DNA of 64,000 bases. Origin: Herbaspirillum frisingense GSF30 (GTDB lineage Bacteria; Pseudomonadota; Gammaproteobacteria; Burkholderiales; Burkholderiaceae_D). The position numbers and the translations under genes were made by a program. The notes under the pieces are model-generated. The model saw only the letters and a list, made by a program, of their open reading frames with translations, made no database searches and was not told the origin of the DNA. Shown in pieces: positions 55,964 to 64,000 of this stretch. The stretch is taken from assembly GCF_000300975.2 (NCBI RefSeq), contig NZ_AEEC02000014.1, forward strand, positions 60,541-124,540, written 5' to 3'. The number at the start of each line of letters is the position of its first letter. Position 1 is the stretch's first letter.

Positions 55964-56884
55964 TCACTTGAAACGGATGCTGGGGTTGATCACGGCATAC
56001 AGCACGTCCACCACCAGGTTGATGAAAATGAATTCCAGCGAGAACAGCAGGATCTCGGCCTGGATGATGGGGTAGTCACGCATTTCGACCGCATCCACCA
56101 GCAGGCGCCCCATGCCCGGCCAGTTGAAGACCACCTCGACCAGGATCGAGCCACCCAACAGGAAGCCGAACTGCAGGCCCATCATGGTGACCACCGGAAT
56201 GAGGGCATTGCGCAGGCAGTGCTTGATGACCACCACCGTCTCGGTCAGGCCCTTGGCGCGGGCGGTACGGACGAAGTCTTCCTGCAGGATCTCGATGAAG
56301 GAGGAACGGGTGAAACGCGCCATCACCGCCGCCACCGCCGCGCCCAGCGTGATCGAGGGCAGGATGTAGTGGCGCCAGGTGTCGTCGCCCACCGTGGGCA
56401 ACCATCCCAGATTGACCGAAAACACCTGCATCAACAGGATGCCCAGCGAGAAGGCCGGGAAGGAAATGCCGGACACCGCCAGCGTCATGCCCAGACGATC
56501 CGGCCACTTGTTACGCCATACCGCCGAGGAAATGCCGATGATCAGACCGAAGATCACGGCCCAGATCATGGCCACCACCGTCAGCCACAGCGTGGGCCAG
56601 AAGCGCGCGGCGATCTCTTCGGAGACCGGGCGCTTGCTGCGGATGGAACGACCGAAGTCACCCTTGGCGGCGTTGACGAAGAAGTTCACGAACTGCTCCG
56701 GCAGGGGCTTGTCCAGGCCGAGGTCGGCACGCACCAGCGCGACCGTCTTGTCGTCGGCGTCGGGGCCGGCCGCCAGGCGTGCCGGGTCGCCCGGCAACAG
56801 GTGCACGAACAGGAATACCAGAACCGCCACCAGCAGCAGCGTGGGAATCAGGCCTAACAGGCGTTTGATGACAAAGGAAAACAT
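55964..56884 (-). CDS. gsiC: Glutathione/peptide ABC transporter permease GsiC
   Basis: A 306-residue DppB-type permease. The N-terminal [20 protein letters not shown] and [12 protein letters not shown] segments, the EAA loop [23 protein letters not shown], and the end [11 protein letters not shown] are all usual. Pairs with gsiD. The ribosome-binding site (AGAGAG) is modest. It is separated from gsiB by a strong hairpin. Confidence 0.92.
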   Translation of the reverse strand: MFSFVIKRLLGLIPTLLLVAVLVFLFVHLLPGDPARLAAGPDADDKTVALVRADLGLDKPLPEQFVNFFVNAAKGDFGRSIRSKRPVSEEIAARFWPTLWLTVVAMIWAVIFGLIIGISSAVWRNKWPDRLGMTLAVSGISFPAFSLGILLMQVFSVNLGWLPTVGDDTWRHYILPSITLGAAVAAVMARFTRSSFIEILQEDFVRTARAKGLTETVVVIKHCLRNALIPVVTMMGLQFGFLLGGSILVEVVFNWPGMGRLLVDAVEMRDYPIIQAEILLFSLEFIFINLVVDVLYAVINPSIRFK

Positions 56885-56968
56885 GATGCTCTCTGAATAA
56901 GGCCGCTCGTCGCCGATGGATCGGACCCTTCTTGTTGCGCGATGGACCAGACGTCCACCGAAGAATGC

Positions 56969-57001
56969 AAGTGGCGGCGCAATCCTGCTGCGCCGCCGCT
57001 T
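56969..57001. terminator. Strong hairpin between gsiB and gsiC
   Basis: AAGTGGCGGCGCA (56969-56981) pairs with TGCGCCGCCGCTT (56989-57001), 12 of 13 positions as Watson-Crick pairs. It lies just after the gsiB stop, without a T-run. Such hairpins after binding-protein genes often protect upstream mRNA or reduce read-through; that role is inferred here. Confidence 0.7.
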
Positions 57002-57013
57002 GGTGCTGCCTGC

Positions 57014-58585
57014 TTACTTCGTCAGTTCGATGTTCTCGAACTCGATCGCCTGGTCAGGCATCACATAGACGCCCTTGAGGTTCTTGTTGCGCGCGTACAG
57101 CAGCTTTTCGGTCACCAGGAAGGCCCACGGTGCATCCTTCCAGATTTCCTGCTGGGCGTCCTTGTACAGGGCTTCCTTTTCCTTGCGATCGGTCAGGGTC
57201 AGGGCCTTGGCGATGTCGGCGTCGACCTTGTCGTTCTTGTAGTAGGCGGTGTTGTACAGGCGCGGCGGCATGGCTTCGGAAGCCAGCAGCGGACGCAGTG
57301 CCCAGTCGGCTTCACCGGTCGAGGAGGACCAGCCGATGTAGAGCAGACGTACCGGCGCGGTGGCAGGGTCTTGCCAGCTTTCCACGCGTTCCACGCGCTG
57401 ACCGGACTCCAGGGCCTGGATCTTGGCCTTGATGCCGACCTGCGCCAGTTGCTGCTGCAGGAACTGGATGATCTTCAGTGCCGTGCTGTGCGTGTAGGCC
57501 GACCACAGTTCGGTCTCGAAACCATTCGGATAACCGGCTTCGGCCAGCAGGGCCTTGGCCTTCTTCACGTCATAGGGCCAGGGGCCGGTCTTGAAGGCGT
57601 AGTCCACGCCCTGCGGCACCACGCCTTCCATCGGCGTGGCATAGCCGTTGAAGGCCACCTTCACCAGCGCCTGCTTGTTGATGGCGTAGTTGATGGCTTC
57701 GCGCACCTTCGGGTTGTCGAAAGGCTTCTGCTTGGTATTCATCGACATGTAACGCTGGATGATGGATGGTGCCGCCACCACATCCAGGTTGGACTTGCTC
57801 TTCAACAGATCGGCCTGCTCGTAGGGCAGCGGATAGGTGAATTGCGCCTCGCCGGTCTGCATCATGGCCGAGCGGGCGTTGTTGTCGACCACCGGCTTCC
57901 AGATGATCTCGTCGACCTTGGGATAGCCCGGCTTCCAGTAGCCATCGAATTTCTCGACCTTGACGTAGTCGGTCTGTTTCCATTCGACGAACTTGAAGGG
58001 GCCGGTGCCGACCGGGTGGAAGGCGATGTCCTTGTTGCCGTACTGCTTCAGCGCGGCCGGCGAAATCATCACCGCCGACGGGTGGGCCAGCACGTTGATG
58101 AAGGCCGAGAACGGCTCCTTGAGCACGATCTTGACGGTGTAATCGTTCAGGATTTCGGTCTTGGCGATGCGGTTGAAGAGGTTGTAGCGCTTCAACTTGT
58201 TGTCCGGGTTGGTGACGCGGTCGAACACGGCCTTCACGGCGTCGGCCTTGAACACGGTACCGTCCTGGAACTTCACGCCCTGCTTCAGGCGGATGGTGTA
58301 TTCCAGACCGTCCTTGCTCACCAGGTAGCCTTCGGCCAGCACCGGAATGAGCTTCATGTCCTTGTCGAAACCGAACAGGCCCTGGTAGAAGGACTTGGCC
58401 ATGGACAGCGACAGGGTGTCGTTGGCGTCATAGGGGTCCAGCGTGGTGAAGGTGGAATACACCGCCAGCGTCACGGTCTTGGCCGCGAACGCATGTGCCG
58501 CTGCAAATTGCAGCGAGGTGCCCAGGGCGCCGACGGCCAGCCATTTGGCAATGGTCATGCCCTTCCGGGTTGCAGTGGTAGTCAT
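57014..58585 (-). CDS. gsiB: Glutathione/peptide ABC transporter binding protein GsiB
   Basis: A 523-residue SBP_bac_5 protein with a signal peptide (residues 1-35, ending AHAFA). Family text: [45 protein letters not shown], and the late [33 protein letters not shown] precedes the ATG. It is the largest copy-number subunit of the operon; the GsiB assignment rests on the operon order matching enterobacterial iaaA-gsiABCD. Confidence 0.9.
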   Translation of the reverse strand: MTTTATRKGMTIAKWLAVGALGTSLQFAAAHAFAAKTVTLAVYSTFTTLDPYDANDTLSLSMAKSFYQGLFGFDKDMKLIPVLAEGYLVSKDGLEYTIRLKQGVKFQDGTVFKADAVKAVFDRVTNPDNKLKRYNLFNRIAKTEILNDYTVKIVLKEPFSAFINVLAHPSAVMISPAALKQYGNKDIAFHPVGTGPFKFVEWKQTDYVKVEKFDGYWKPGYPKVDEIIWKPVVDNNARSAMMQTGEAQFTYPLPYEQADLLKSKSNLDVVAAPSIIQRYMSMNTKQKPFDNPKVREAINYAINKQALVKVAFNGYATPMEGVVPQGVDYAFKTGPWPYDVKKAKALLAEAGYPNGFETELWSAYTHSTALKIIQFLQQQLAQVGIKAKIQALESGQRVERVESWQDPATAPVRLLYIGWSSSTGEADWALRPLLASEAMPPRLYNTAYYKNDKVDADIAKALTLTDRKEKEALYKDAQQEIWKDAPWAFLVTEKLLYARNKNLKGVYVMPDQAIEFENIELTK

Positions 58586-58675
58586 GTAGTCTCTCCTGAT
58601 CAGTAAAGCGAGGTTGGTACGACGTAGTGGGGATTACTGCACTGAAGCATTTACAACATGGAAACCCGCCCGCGC

Positions 58676-60529
58676 TCAGAAAGCGCCGGCAATACGGTGC
58701 TGGGCCACAAAGTGCCCGGGAGCCACTTCCTTCAGGGGCTCCACTTTGGGCTCGTCGCCCACCAGCCGGATCGGGCTGGGAATTTCATCGGTCAGCAGCT
58801 TCTTGCCCGGCTGGCGCAAGGTCGGATCGGCCACCGGCACGGCCGCCATCAGCTTGCGCGTATAGGGATGCTGCGGATTCTCGAAGATCGCGCGACGCGG
58901 GCCGATCTCCACGATCTGGCCCAGGTACATCACCGCCACCCGGTGGCTGATGCGCTCCACCACGGCCATGTCGTGCGAGATGAAGATGAAGGAAATCCCC
59001 AGCTCGGCCTGCAGGTCCAGCATCAGGTTGACGATCTGGGCCTGGATCGACACGTCCAGCGCCGACACCGATTCGTCGGCGATGACGATCTTGGGGTTCA
59101 GGGCCAGGGCGCGGGCGATGCAGATGCGCTGGCGCTGACCGCCGGAAAATTCATGCGGGTAGCGCTGGCCATGTTCGGGGGTGAGACCCACGCGGGTCAG
59201 CAGTGCATCCACGCGTTCCTGAGCGCCCTCCTTCATGCCGTGCACCAGCATCGGCTCCATGATGGAGTAACCGACCGTCATGCGCGGATCGAGGGAGGCG
59301 AACGGATCCTGGAAGATGAACTGGATATCGCGCCGCAACTGGCGCAGCTCGGTGCGCGGCAATTGTGCCAGGTCGCGGCCGCCGAATTCGACGCGACCAC
59401 CGGCGATATCGACCAGACGCAACAGGGAGCGACCGGTGGTGGACTTGCCACAGCCGGACTCACCGACGATGGCCAGGGTCTCGCCGGCAAACAGGTCGAA
59501 GCTGACCTTTTCCACCGCATGCACGCGCTGCTTGACGCGACCGAAGATGCCGCTCTTCACATCGAAGCGGGTGGTCAGGTCGCGCACCTTGAGGATGGGC
59601 TGGCGCTGGGCGGCGATCTCCTGCTGGGTCTGCAGCTCGCTGGCGATCAGGTCGGGGCGCACCTCGGCCTGCGGCGCAATACCGAAACGCAGCGGCATAT
59701 CGGTACCGCGCATGGAGCCCAGGCGCGGCACGGCGGCCAGCAGGGAACGGGTATAGGGATGGCTGGGTGCGGCGAAGAGCGGCTCAACGGCGTTTTCTTC
59801 CACCTTCTCGCCACGGCACATGACCACCACGCGGTCGGCCACTTCGGCCACCACACCCATGTCGTGGGTGATGAAGATCACGCCCATGTGCATCTCTTCC
59901 TGCAGGGAGCGGATCAGTTGCAGGATCTGCGCCTGGATGGTCACGTCCAGGGCCGTGGTCGGTTCATCGGCGATCAACAGCGAAGGCTTGCAGGACAAAG
60001 CCATGGCGATCATCACGCGTTGCCGCATGCCACCCGACAACTGGTGCGGATGGCGGCCCAGCACGCGCCGGGCCTCGGGGATACGCACCATCTCCAGCAT
60101 GCGCAGCGCCTCGGCCTGGGCGGCGGCGCGGCTCATGCCCTGGTGCAGGCGGATCGATTCGGCGATCTGTTCACCGACGGTGAAGACCGGGTTCAGCGAG
60201 GTCATCGGTTCCTGGAAGATCATGGCGATCTCGGCGCCCCGGATGCCGCGCATGGTGGCATTGTCGGCCTGGGCCAGATCAAGCGTCTGGCCGCTGCGGC
60301 GCAGGAACTGCATGCTGCCGCCGACGATCTTGCCGCCACCGTGTTCGATCAGGCGCATGATCGCCAGCGAGGACACCGACTTGCCCGAACCCGATTCGCC
60401 GACGATGGCCAGGGTCTCGCCCTGATCCACATGGAAGGACAGGTCGCGCACCGCATCCACCGTCCGCTCGGAGGTGGCGAAGCGGACGTTGAGGTGGCTG
60501 ACATCGAGCACGCGTTGTGACTGTTGCAT
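58676..60529 (-). CDS. gsiA: Glutathione/peptide ABC transporter double ATPase GsiA
   Basis: A 617-residue fusion of two ATPase domains, as in GsiA. Domain 1 (about residues 5-270): [42 protein letters not shown]. Domain 2 (about 305-590): [44 protein letters not shown]. Each ends with an Opp-type extension. ATG 60529 follows AGGAGAG; the frame is open to 60661 but that part is out of the family. iaaA is upstream. Confidence 0.94.
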   Translation of the reverse strand: MQQSQRVLDVSHLNVRFATSERTVDAVRDLSFHVDQGETLAIVGESGSGKSVSSLAIMRLIEHGGGKIVGGSMQFLRRSGQTLDLAQADNATMRGIRGAEIAMIFQEPMTSLNPVFTVGEQIAESIRLHQGMSRAAAQAEALRMLEMVRIPEARRVLGRHPHQLSGGMRQRVMIAMALSCKPSLLIADEPTTALDVTIQAQILQLIRSLQEEMHMGVIFITHDMGVVAEVADRVVVMCRGEKVEENAVEPLFAAPSHPYTRSLLAAVPRLGSMRGTDMPLRFGIAPQAEVRPDLIASELQTQQEIAAQRQPILKVRDLTTRFDVKSGIFGRVKQRVHAVEKVSFDLFAGETLAIVGESGCGKSTTGRSLLRLVDIAGGRVEFGGRDLAQLPRTELRQLRRDIQFIFQDPFASLDPRMTVGYSIMEPMLVHGMKEGAQERVDALLTRVGLTPEHGQRYPHEFSGGQRQRICIARALALNPKIVIADESVSALDVSIQAQIVNLMLDLQAELGISFIFISHDMAVVERISHRVAVMYLGQIVEIGPRRAIFENPQHPYTRKLMAAVPVADPTLRQPGKKLLTDEIPSPIRLVGDEPKVEPLKEVAPGHFVAQHRIAGAF

Positions 60530-60554
60530 CTTGATTCTCTCCTGCTCGGCCGAC

Positions 60555-61541
60555 TCAGGCCGGTGCTGCGTAAATTTCGGTGACCGGCGCCAGCTCGCCG
60601 CAGCCATAGGCGCGGTACATGCCTTCGGTATTGAACGGCAGGGCCAGGTTGCCCTGGGCATCGATGGCGATCACGCCACCGCGTCCGCCGACCTTGGGCA
60701 GGGTATCGAACACCACGGCGCGGCTGGCTTCTTCCAGCGACTGACCGGCATAGGCCATGCGCGCGCCGATGTCGTAACAGGCCACGGTGCGCATGAAGGC
60801 CTCACCGGTGCCGGTGGCGGAAACCGCGACGGTGGCATTGTTGGCATAGCAGCCGGCACCGATGATGGGTGAATCACCCACCCGGCCCGGCTGCTTGTTG
60901 GTGATGCCACCGGTCGAGGTGGCCGCAGCCAGGTTGCCGAACTGGTCCAGCGCCACCGCGCCGACGGTGCCGAACTTGTGGTCGGGGTCGATGGGCTCGA
61001 CGGGGGCGGCGGTCTTTTCGGCAAAGGCAAAGGAGGAGGCGTCATGGTCCAGCATGGCCCGCGACTGACCGCGCACGCGCAACCATTGCTCGTGGCGGGC
61101 ATCGGTATGGAAATAGTCAGGCGTGACCGTGGCCACACCGTTGCGAGCGGCAAAGGCTTCGGCAGCGGGACCGACCAGCAGCACGTGCTCGCTCTTTTCC
61201 ATCACGGCGCGGGCAGCCAGCACCGGGTTGCGCAGATTGGTGACACAGGCCACCGCGCCGGAGGCCAGGTCGGCGCCATTCATCACGCAGGCATCCAGCT
61301 CATGCCGGCCTTCACTGGTATAGACGGCACCATGGCCGGCATTGAACAGCGGACAGTCTTCCAGCAGGCGCACTGCTTCGGTCGCCGCTTCCAGTGCCGA
61401 GCCACCGGCATTCAATACGGCCTGGCCGGCGGCCACGATGTCAGCCAGCGCCTGGTGATATCGGGCTTCGTCCTCGGCGCTCAGCGAGGCGCGCGTAATG
61501 GTGCCTGCGCCACCATGGATGGCAATTACCGGAGTGGTCAT
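60555..61541 (-). CDS. iaaA: Isoaspartyl peptidase/L-asparaginase (type 3)
   Basis: An Ntn-hydrolase that cleaves isoaspartyl dipeptides and asparagine. The 328-residue precursor opens [21 protein letters not shown]. The self-cleavage site is before T192 in [22 protein letters not shown], and [14 protein letters not shown] plus the late [18 protein letters not shown] complete the family. The ATG overlaps the stop of the RpiR-type regulator (ATGA). The gene leads into gsiABCD as in enterobacteria (iaaA-gsiABCD), so isoaspartyl and glutathione-like peptides are likely substrates. Confidence 0.95.
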   Translation of the reverse strand: MTTPVIAIHGGAGTITRASLSAEDEARYHQALADIVAAGQAVLNAGGSALEAATEAVRLLEDCPLFNAGHGAVYTSEGRHELDACVMNGADLASGAVACVTNLRNPVLAARAVMEKSEHVLLVGPAAEAFAARNGVATVTPDYFHTDARHEQWLRVRGQSRAMLDHDASSFAFAEKTAAPVEPIDPDHKFGTVGAVALDQFGNLAAATSTGGITNKQPGRVGDSPIIGAGCYANNATVAVSATGTGEAFMRTVACYDIGARMAYAGQSLEEASRAVVFDTLPKVGGRGGVIAIDAQGNLALPFNTEGMYRAYGCGELAPVTEIYAAPA

Positions 61542-62503
61542 GCTTTGGTCTTTCCTTTATTGAGAGCGGCCCGGGCCGGCTTGGCGACAGGCGTCATGGC
61601 CGGACGCTGGTGCTGTTGCGGCAGATACAGCCAGGGCAGTACGAATTCGGTCATCTGCGAAGCAGCCTGCACCGAGCGCCGGGCGCGATGCGCCACCGCA
61701 TCGCACAGGGCCTGGATCAAGATCAGCGCGGCCGCATCGGACGTGGGAGACAGCTTGCGATCGGTCTGGGCATAGATCGTGACATCGGCCAGCGGCACCA
61801 GCGGCGAGCCGGGAGTATCGGTGATGGCCAGGATACGGGCGCCCTTCTCCACTGCGCGCTGGGTCAGCCAGACAGTATCGGCGGCATAGCGCGGAAACAC
61901 CATCGGGATCACCAGGTCGCGACTATCGAGCTTGAAGAATTGCCGACCCGCCTGCGAAGGACCACCAGCCAGCGCCACCGAGGACACGGTGCGCACATAG
62001 GGCTCCAGCGCATGTGCCATCAGGCCGGCCAGGTAGGCCGAGGCGCCGAAGCCGGTGATGAAGATGCGTTCGGCGGCAAGAATCATGTCCACTGCCTGTT
62101 CACAATGCTCGGGCGTGAGCATGCGGCGGGTGGCCTCGATGTTATGGATGTCGCTATCGAAGGCAGCGGCCATGATCTCGGCGCTGGTGGCGGCGCGTTG
62201 CACTTCGTCGCGCAGCTTTTCCACCGGCGCCAGCGTGGTGGCAAAGTCCGCCACCAGGGCCGCGCGGAAGGAGGCATAACCATCAAAACCCAGCGCGTGG
62301 GCAAAACGGTTGGCGGTGGCTACCGAGATGCCGGCGGCCTCCGACAGTTCGTCGATGGTCATGGTCGCGGCGCGAAAGGGGTTGCCGAGCACATAGTCGG
62401 CGGTCTTGCGGTGCGACTTGGACAACTGCGGATACAGCTTGCCCACGGCCTGCGCGACCGCGCCGGCTCCCTGCAAGCTGATGTTCTTCGGTTGTTGTGT
62501 CAC
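61538..62503 (-). CDS. RpiR/MurR-family transcriptional regulator
   Basis: A 321-residue regulator with an HTH_6 domain (about residues 20-95: SKSHRKTADYVLGNPFRAATMTIDELSEAAGISVATANRFAHALGF) and a SIS sugar-isomerase-like domain (about 120-255: ILAAERIFITGFGASAYLAGLMAH). SIS-type ligands are usually phosphosugars, MurNAc-6-phosphate for MurR, which would suit a cell-wall peptide operon. The start is uncertain; GTG 62503 is used, with a GGGGCAGCGGAC upstream. It is the first gene of the eight-gene leftward operon and overlaps iaaA by four bases. Confidence 0.9.
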   Translation of the reverse strand: MTQQPKNISLQGAGAVAQAVGKLYPQLSKSHRKTADYVLGNPFRAATMTIDELSEAAGISVATANRFAHALGFDGYASFRAALVADFATTLAPVEKLRDEVQRAATSAEIMAAAFDSDIHNIEATRRMLTPEHCEQAVDMILAAERIFITGFGASAYLAGLMAHALEPYVRTVSSVALAGGPSQAGRQFFKLDSRDLVIPMVFPRYAADTVWLTQRAVEKGARILAITDTPGSPLVPLADVTIYAQTDRKLSPTSDAAALILIQALCDAVAHRARRSVQAASQMTEFVLPWLYLPQQHQRPAMTPVAKPARAALNKGKTKA

Positions 62504-62871
62504 CGTCCGCTGCCCCGTCTGTGCTGAAGAAATCGCCCCGTGCCTGCAAACGCTCCATATCATTGATTGGATTTATATCGTTTACGAAAACGCGGGCCTC
62601 ACCCATTTTTATCCTGTCGCGGGACTTGATATGACGACCAGCCCTGGCGCGAAAAATGTAAATATATTTTCATTTCAATCCGGAGTAAAGAAAAAATACT
62701 TTCAAATTCCGAATATCGATATAACGCACCAGAAGCACGCAACTTACCCTGTGAAATGCACCAGATGTGCGCCGAACGGGACCGACTTTATTGCGCAGCG
62801 CACCAAAAATGACAACGGGAGTTGACACGTCCTGGCGATAAAATACGCCTCTTCTCCACGTCCTGCTCGTC
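62504..62871. other. Divergent promoter region, RpiR operon and LysR gene
   Basis: About 370 bases between divergent regulators, with an AT-rich stretch at about 62640-62730 that stands out in this GC-rich window. A perfect 10-bp palindrome ATATCGATAT lies at 62713-62722 and is a candidate regulator site. A TTGACA at 62822 lacks a properly spaced -10 and was not called. No gene is evident. Confidence 0.5.
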
Positions 62872-63807
62872 ATGAATATCCGCTTCCTCGAAACCTTCGT
62901 CTGGCTGGCCCGGCTGCGCAATTTCCGGCTCACTGCCGAGCGCCTGCACACCACCCAGGCTGCCGTCTCCAGCCGCATCGCCTCGCTCGAACAGGACTTC
63001 GGCGTGCGCCTGTTCGACCGCAGCGCGCGCGAGGTGGCACTCACCGCCGACGGCAGCAAGGCGCTGGTGTATGCCGAGCGCATGGTCAAGCTCATGCGCG
63101 AGATGAAGGACGACATGTCCGACCGCGAGGTCTATGCCGGCGTGATCCGCATCGGCGTGATCGAATCCATCGTCCACAGCTGGTTCCCGGATTTCCTGGG
63201 GCGGCTGCACAAGACCTTCCCGCGCCTGCAGATCGAGATCGTCAGCGATACCACCATCCACCTGCACGAGCAGTTCAGCAAGAGCAACCTGGACCTGGTG
63301 CTGCAGGCCGAACCGGTGATCGGCCCGCAGGTCAGCAATATCGCGCTGTGCGAATTCCCCATGCGCTGGGTCGGTAGTCCCAAGCTCGACATCGGCAGCG
63401 AGACCCTGTCGCTGACCGACCTGGCGGCCTTCCCGATCATCAGCTTCGCCCGCAACTCGGGGCCGCATGCGGTGATCGAGCGCCTGTTCTCGGGCAGCGA
63501 ACGTAGCGAGCGCACGCTGCATATCAATTGCATCGCCTCGGTGGCGACCATGATCCGGCTGGCCACCGATGGCTTCGGCATCACCGCCGTGCCGCCGGCC
63601 ATCATCCAGCGCGAGCTCAACGAGGAAAGCCTGCACCTGCTGCGGGTCGATACCGAGTTCCCGGCCCTGGCGCTGATCGCCTGCTTCCGCTCGGACCATG
63701 AGAATCCCCTGACCGAAACCGTGGCCCGCATCGCCCAGGAAACCGCGTCCGACTTCGCACTCAATTGGGGCCACGAGATTGCCCGCCTGCCGGCGCCGCT
63801 CAACTGA
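62872..63807 (+). CDS. LysR-family transcriptional regulator
   Basis: A 311-residue LTTR. The N-terminal winged helix (LETFVWLARLRNFRLTAERLHTTQAAVSSRIASLEQDFGVRLFDR) is normal, and the C-terminal periplasmic-binding-like effector domain begins at about residue 90. Divergent from the RpiR-led peptide operon, so it may also control that operon or a distant target; the effector is unknown. Confidence 0.92.
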   Translation: MNIRFLETFVWLARLRNFRLTAERLHTTQAAVSSRIASLEQDFGVRLFDRSAREVALTADGSKALVYAERMVKLMREMKDDMSDREVYAGVIRIGVIESIVHSWFPDFLGRLHKTFPRLQIEIVSDTTIHLHEQFSKSNLDLVLQAEPVIGPQVSNIALCEFPMRWVGSPKLDIGSETLSLTDLAAFPIISFARNSGPHAVIERLFSGSERSERTLHINCIASVATMIRLATDGFGITAVPPAIIQRELNEESLHLLRVDTEFPALALIACFRSDHENPLTETVARIAQETASDFALNWGHEIARLPAPLN

Positions 63808-64000
63808 GCCGGGCGCAATGCCGCGCTGCTGCTGGCTGCGCATCCACAACCGCCGCATGCGGCGCAGCACCATCCTGAAGCAGCCGCCGCCCCGCTTTTG
63901 CTCATAAGATTTTTCAATCAAGGCCGTTCAGATTTTCTTGTTGGACAGCGCCCTCTCCGCATCCCCATACTGATTTAGGGCCTGTTCACACTAAATCTGT
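63808..64000. other. Right-edge intergenic sequence with a hairpin-prone repeat
   Basis: No gene is seen in these 193 bases, which run off the window. At the end, GATTTAG and CTAAATC form a 7-bp inverted repeat around GGCCTGTTCACA. The stretch TAGGGC-TGTTCACACT-AATCTG matches that at 39145-39172 and is probably a dispersed repeat. Confidence 0.5.

Noticed and set aside
62822..62844. TTGACA followed by TAAAAT as promoter of the LysR gene
   Set aside because: Spacing is only 11 bases, too short for a sigma-70 promoter.

Overview
The window is 64 kb of GC-rich, densely coded bacterial chromosome. Gene content and order point to a betaproteobacterium of the Oxalobacteraceae, most likely Herbaspirillum or a close relative. 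The clues are the divergent rluC/rne pair, pmbA-darP-mog, cysS followed by an AlkA-type glycosylase, ppiA-ppiB-lpxH, and several large peptide ABC transporters. The genus is inferred from gene content and was not tested by a search.

Layout. 0-5.2 kb: rluC diverging from rne across an unusually long (about 800 bp) rne leader. 5.5-8.6 kb: molybdenum cofactor genes moaA, mobA, moeA, then a 297-bp nested inverted-repeat element. 9-13.9 kb: rmuC, a group II truncated haemoglobin, an FtsX-type permease and a small membrane-anchored coiled-coil protein. 14-16.4 kb: small secreted proteins (LprI-like, PsiF-type, two tandem Ala/Lys/His-rich acid-shock-like paralogues) around a LysE-type exporter. 16.5-21.2 kb: tilS, accA, an AlkA-like glycosylase and cysS. 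21.4-26.2 kb: an envelope cluster with a TPR/Ala-Lys-rich/NTF2-like protein, a Csd6-like L,D-transpeptidase, ppiA, ppiB and lpxH, the last with a terminator-like hairpin inside its first codons. 26.2-30.5 kb: cysE, rlmB and rnr. 30.6-30.8 kb: tRNA-Leu(CAG) with a clear sigma-70 promoter. 30.9-41 kb: a chemoreceptor, a photolyase, an MFS exporter, a GNAT acetyltransferase, pmbA, darP, mog and an esterase.

40.9-42.8 kb: an OhrR-type MarR regulator and a secreted esterase, with three copies of one operator-like sequence. 43.2-52 kb: a five-gene dipeptide-type ABC importer followed by a gamma-glutamyltransferase without a signal peptide, a GntR/FCD regulator and panE. 52-53.1 kb: a RES-Xre toxin-antitoxin pair with its own promoter and repeated operator. 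53.1-62.5 kb: an eight-gene leftward operon (RpiR-type regulator, isoaspartyl peptidase, GsiABCD-type importer, P1-family peptidase, M55 D-aminopeptidase). 62.9-63.8 kb: a divergent LysR regulator.

How the genes work together. The right half is dominated by two independent importers for peptides or glutathione-like compounds. Each is linked to hydrolases that could split non-standard bonds (gamma-glutamyl, isoaspartyl, D-amino acid) and each has its own regulator. This suggests use of cell-wall peptides, glutathione and damaged peptides as nitrogen or carbon sources. The most unusual items seen directly in the bases are the nested palindrome after moeA, the terminator hairpin in lpxH, the three-site OhrR-like regulon, the RES-Xre operator array, and a short hairpin-prone repeat found at about 39.15 kb and again at the right edge.
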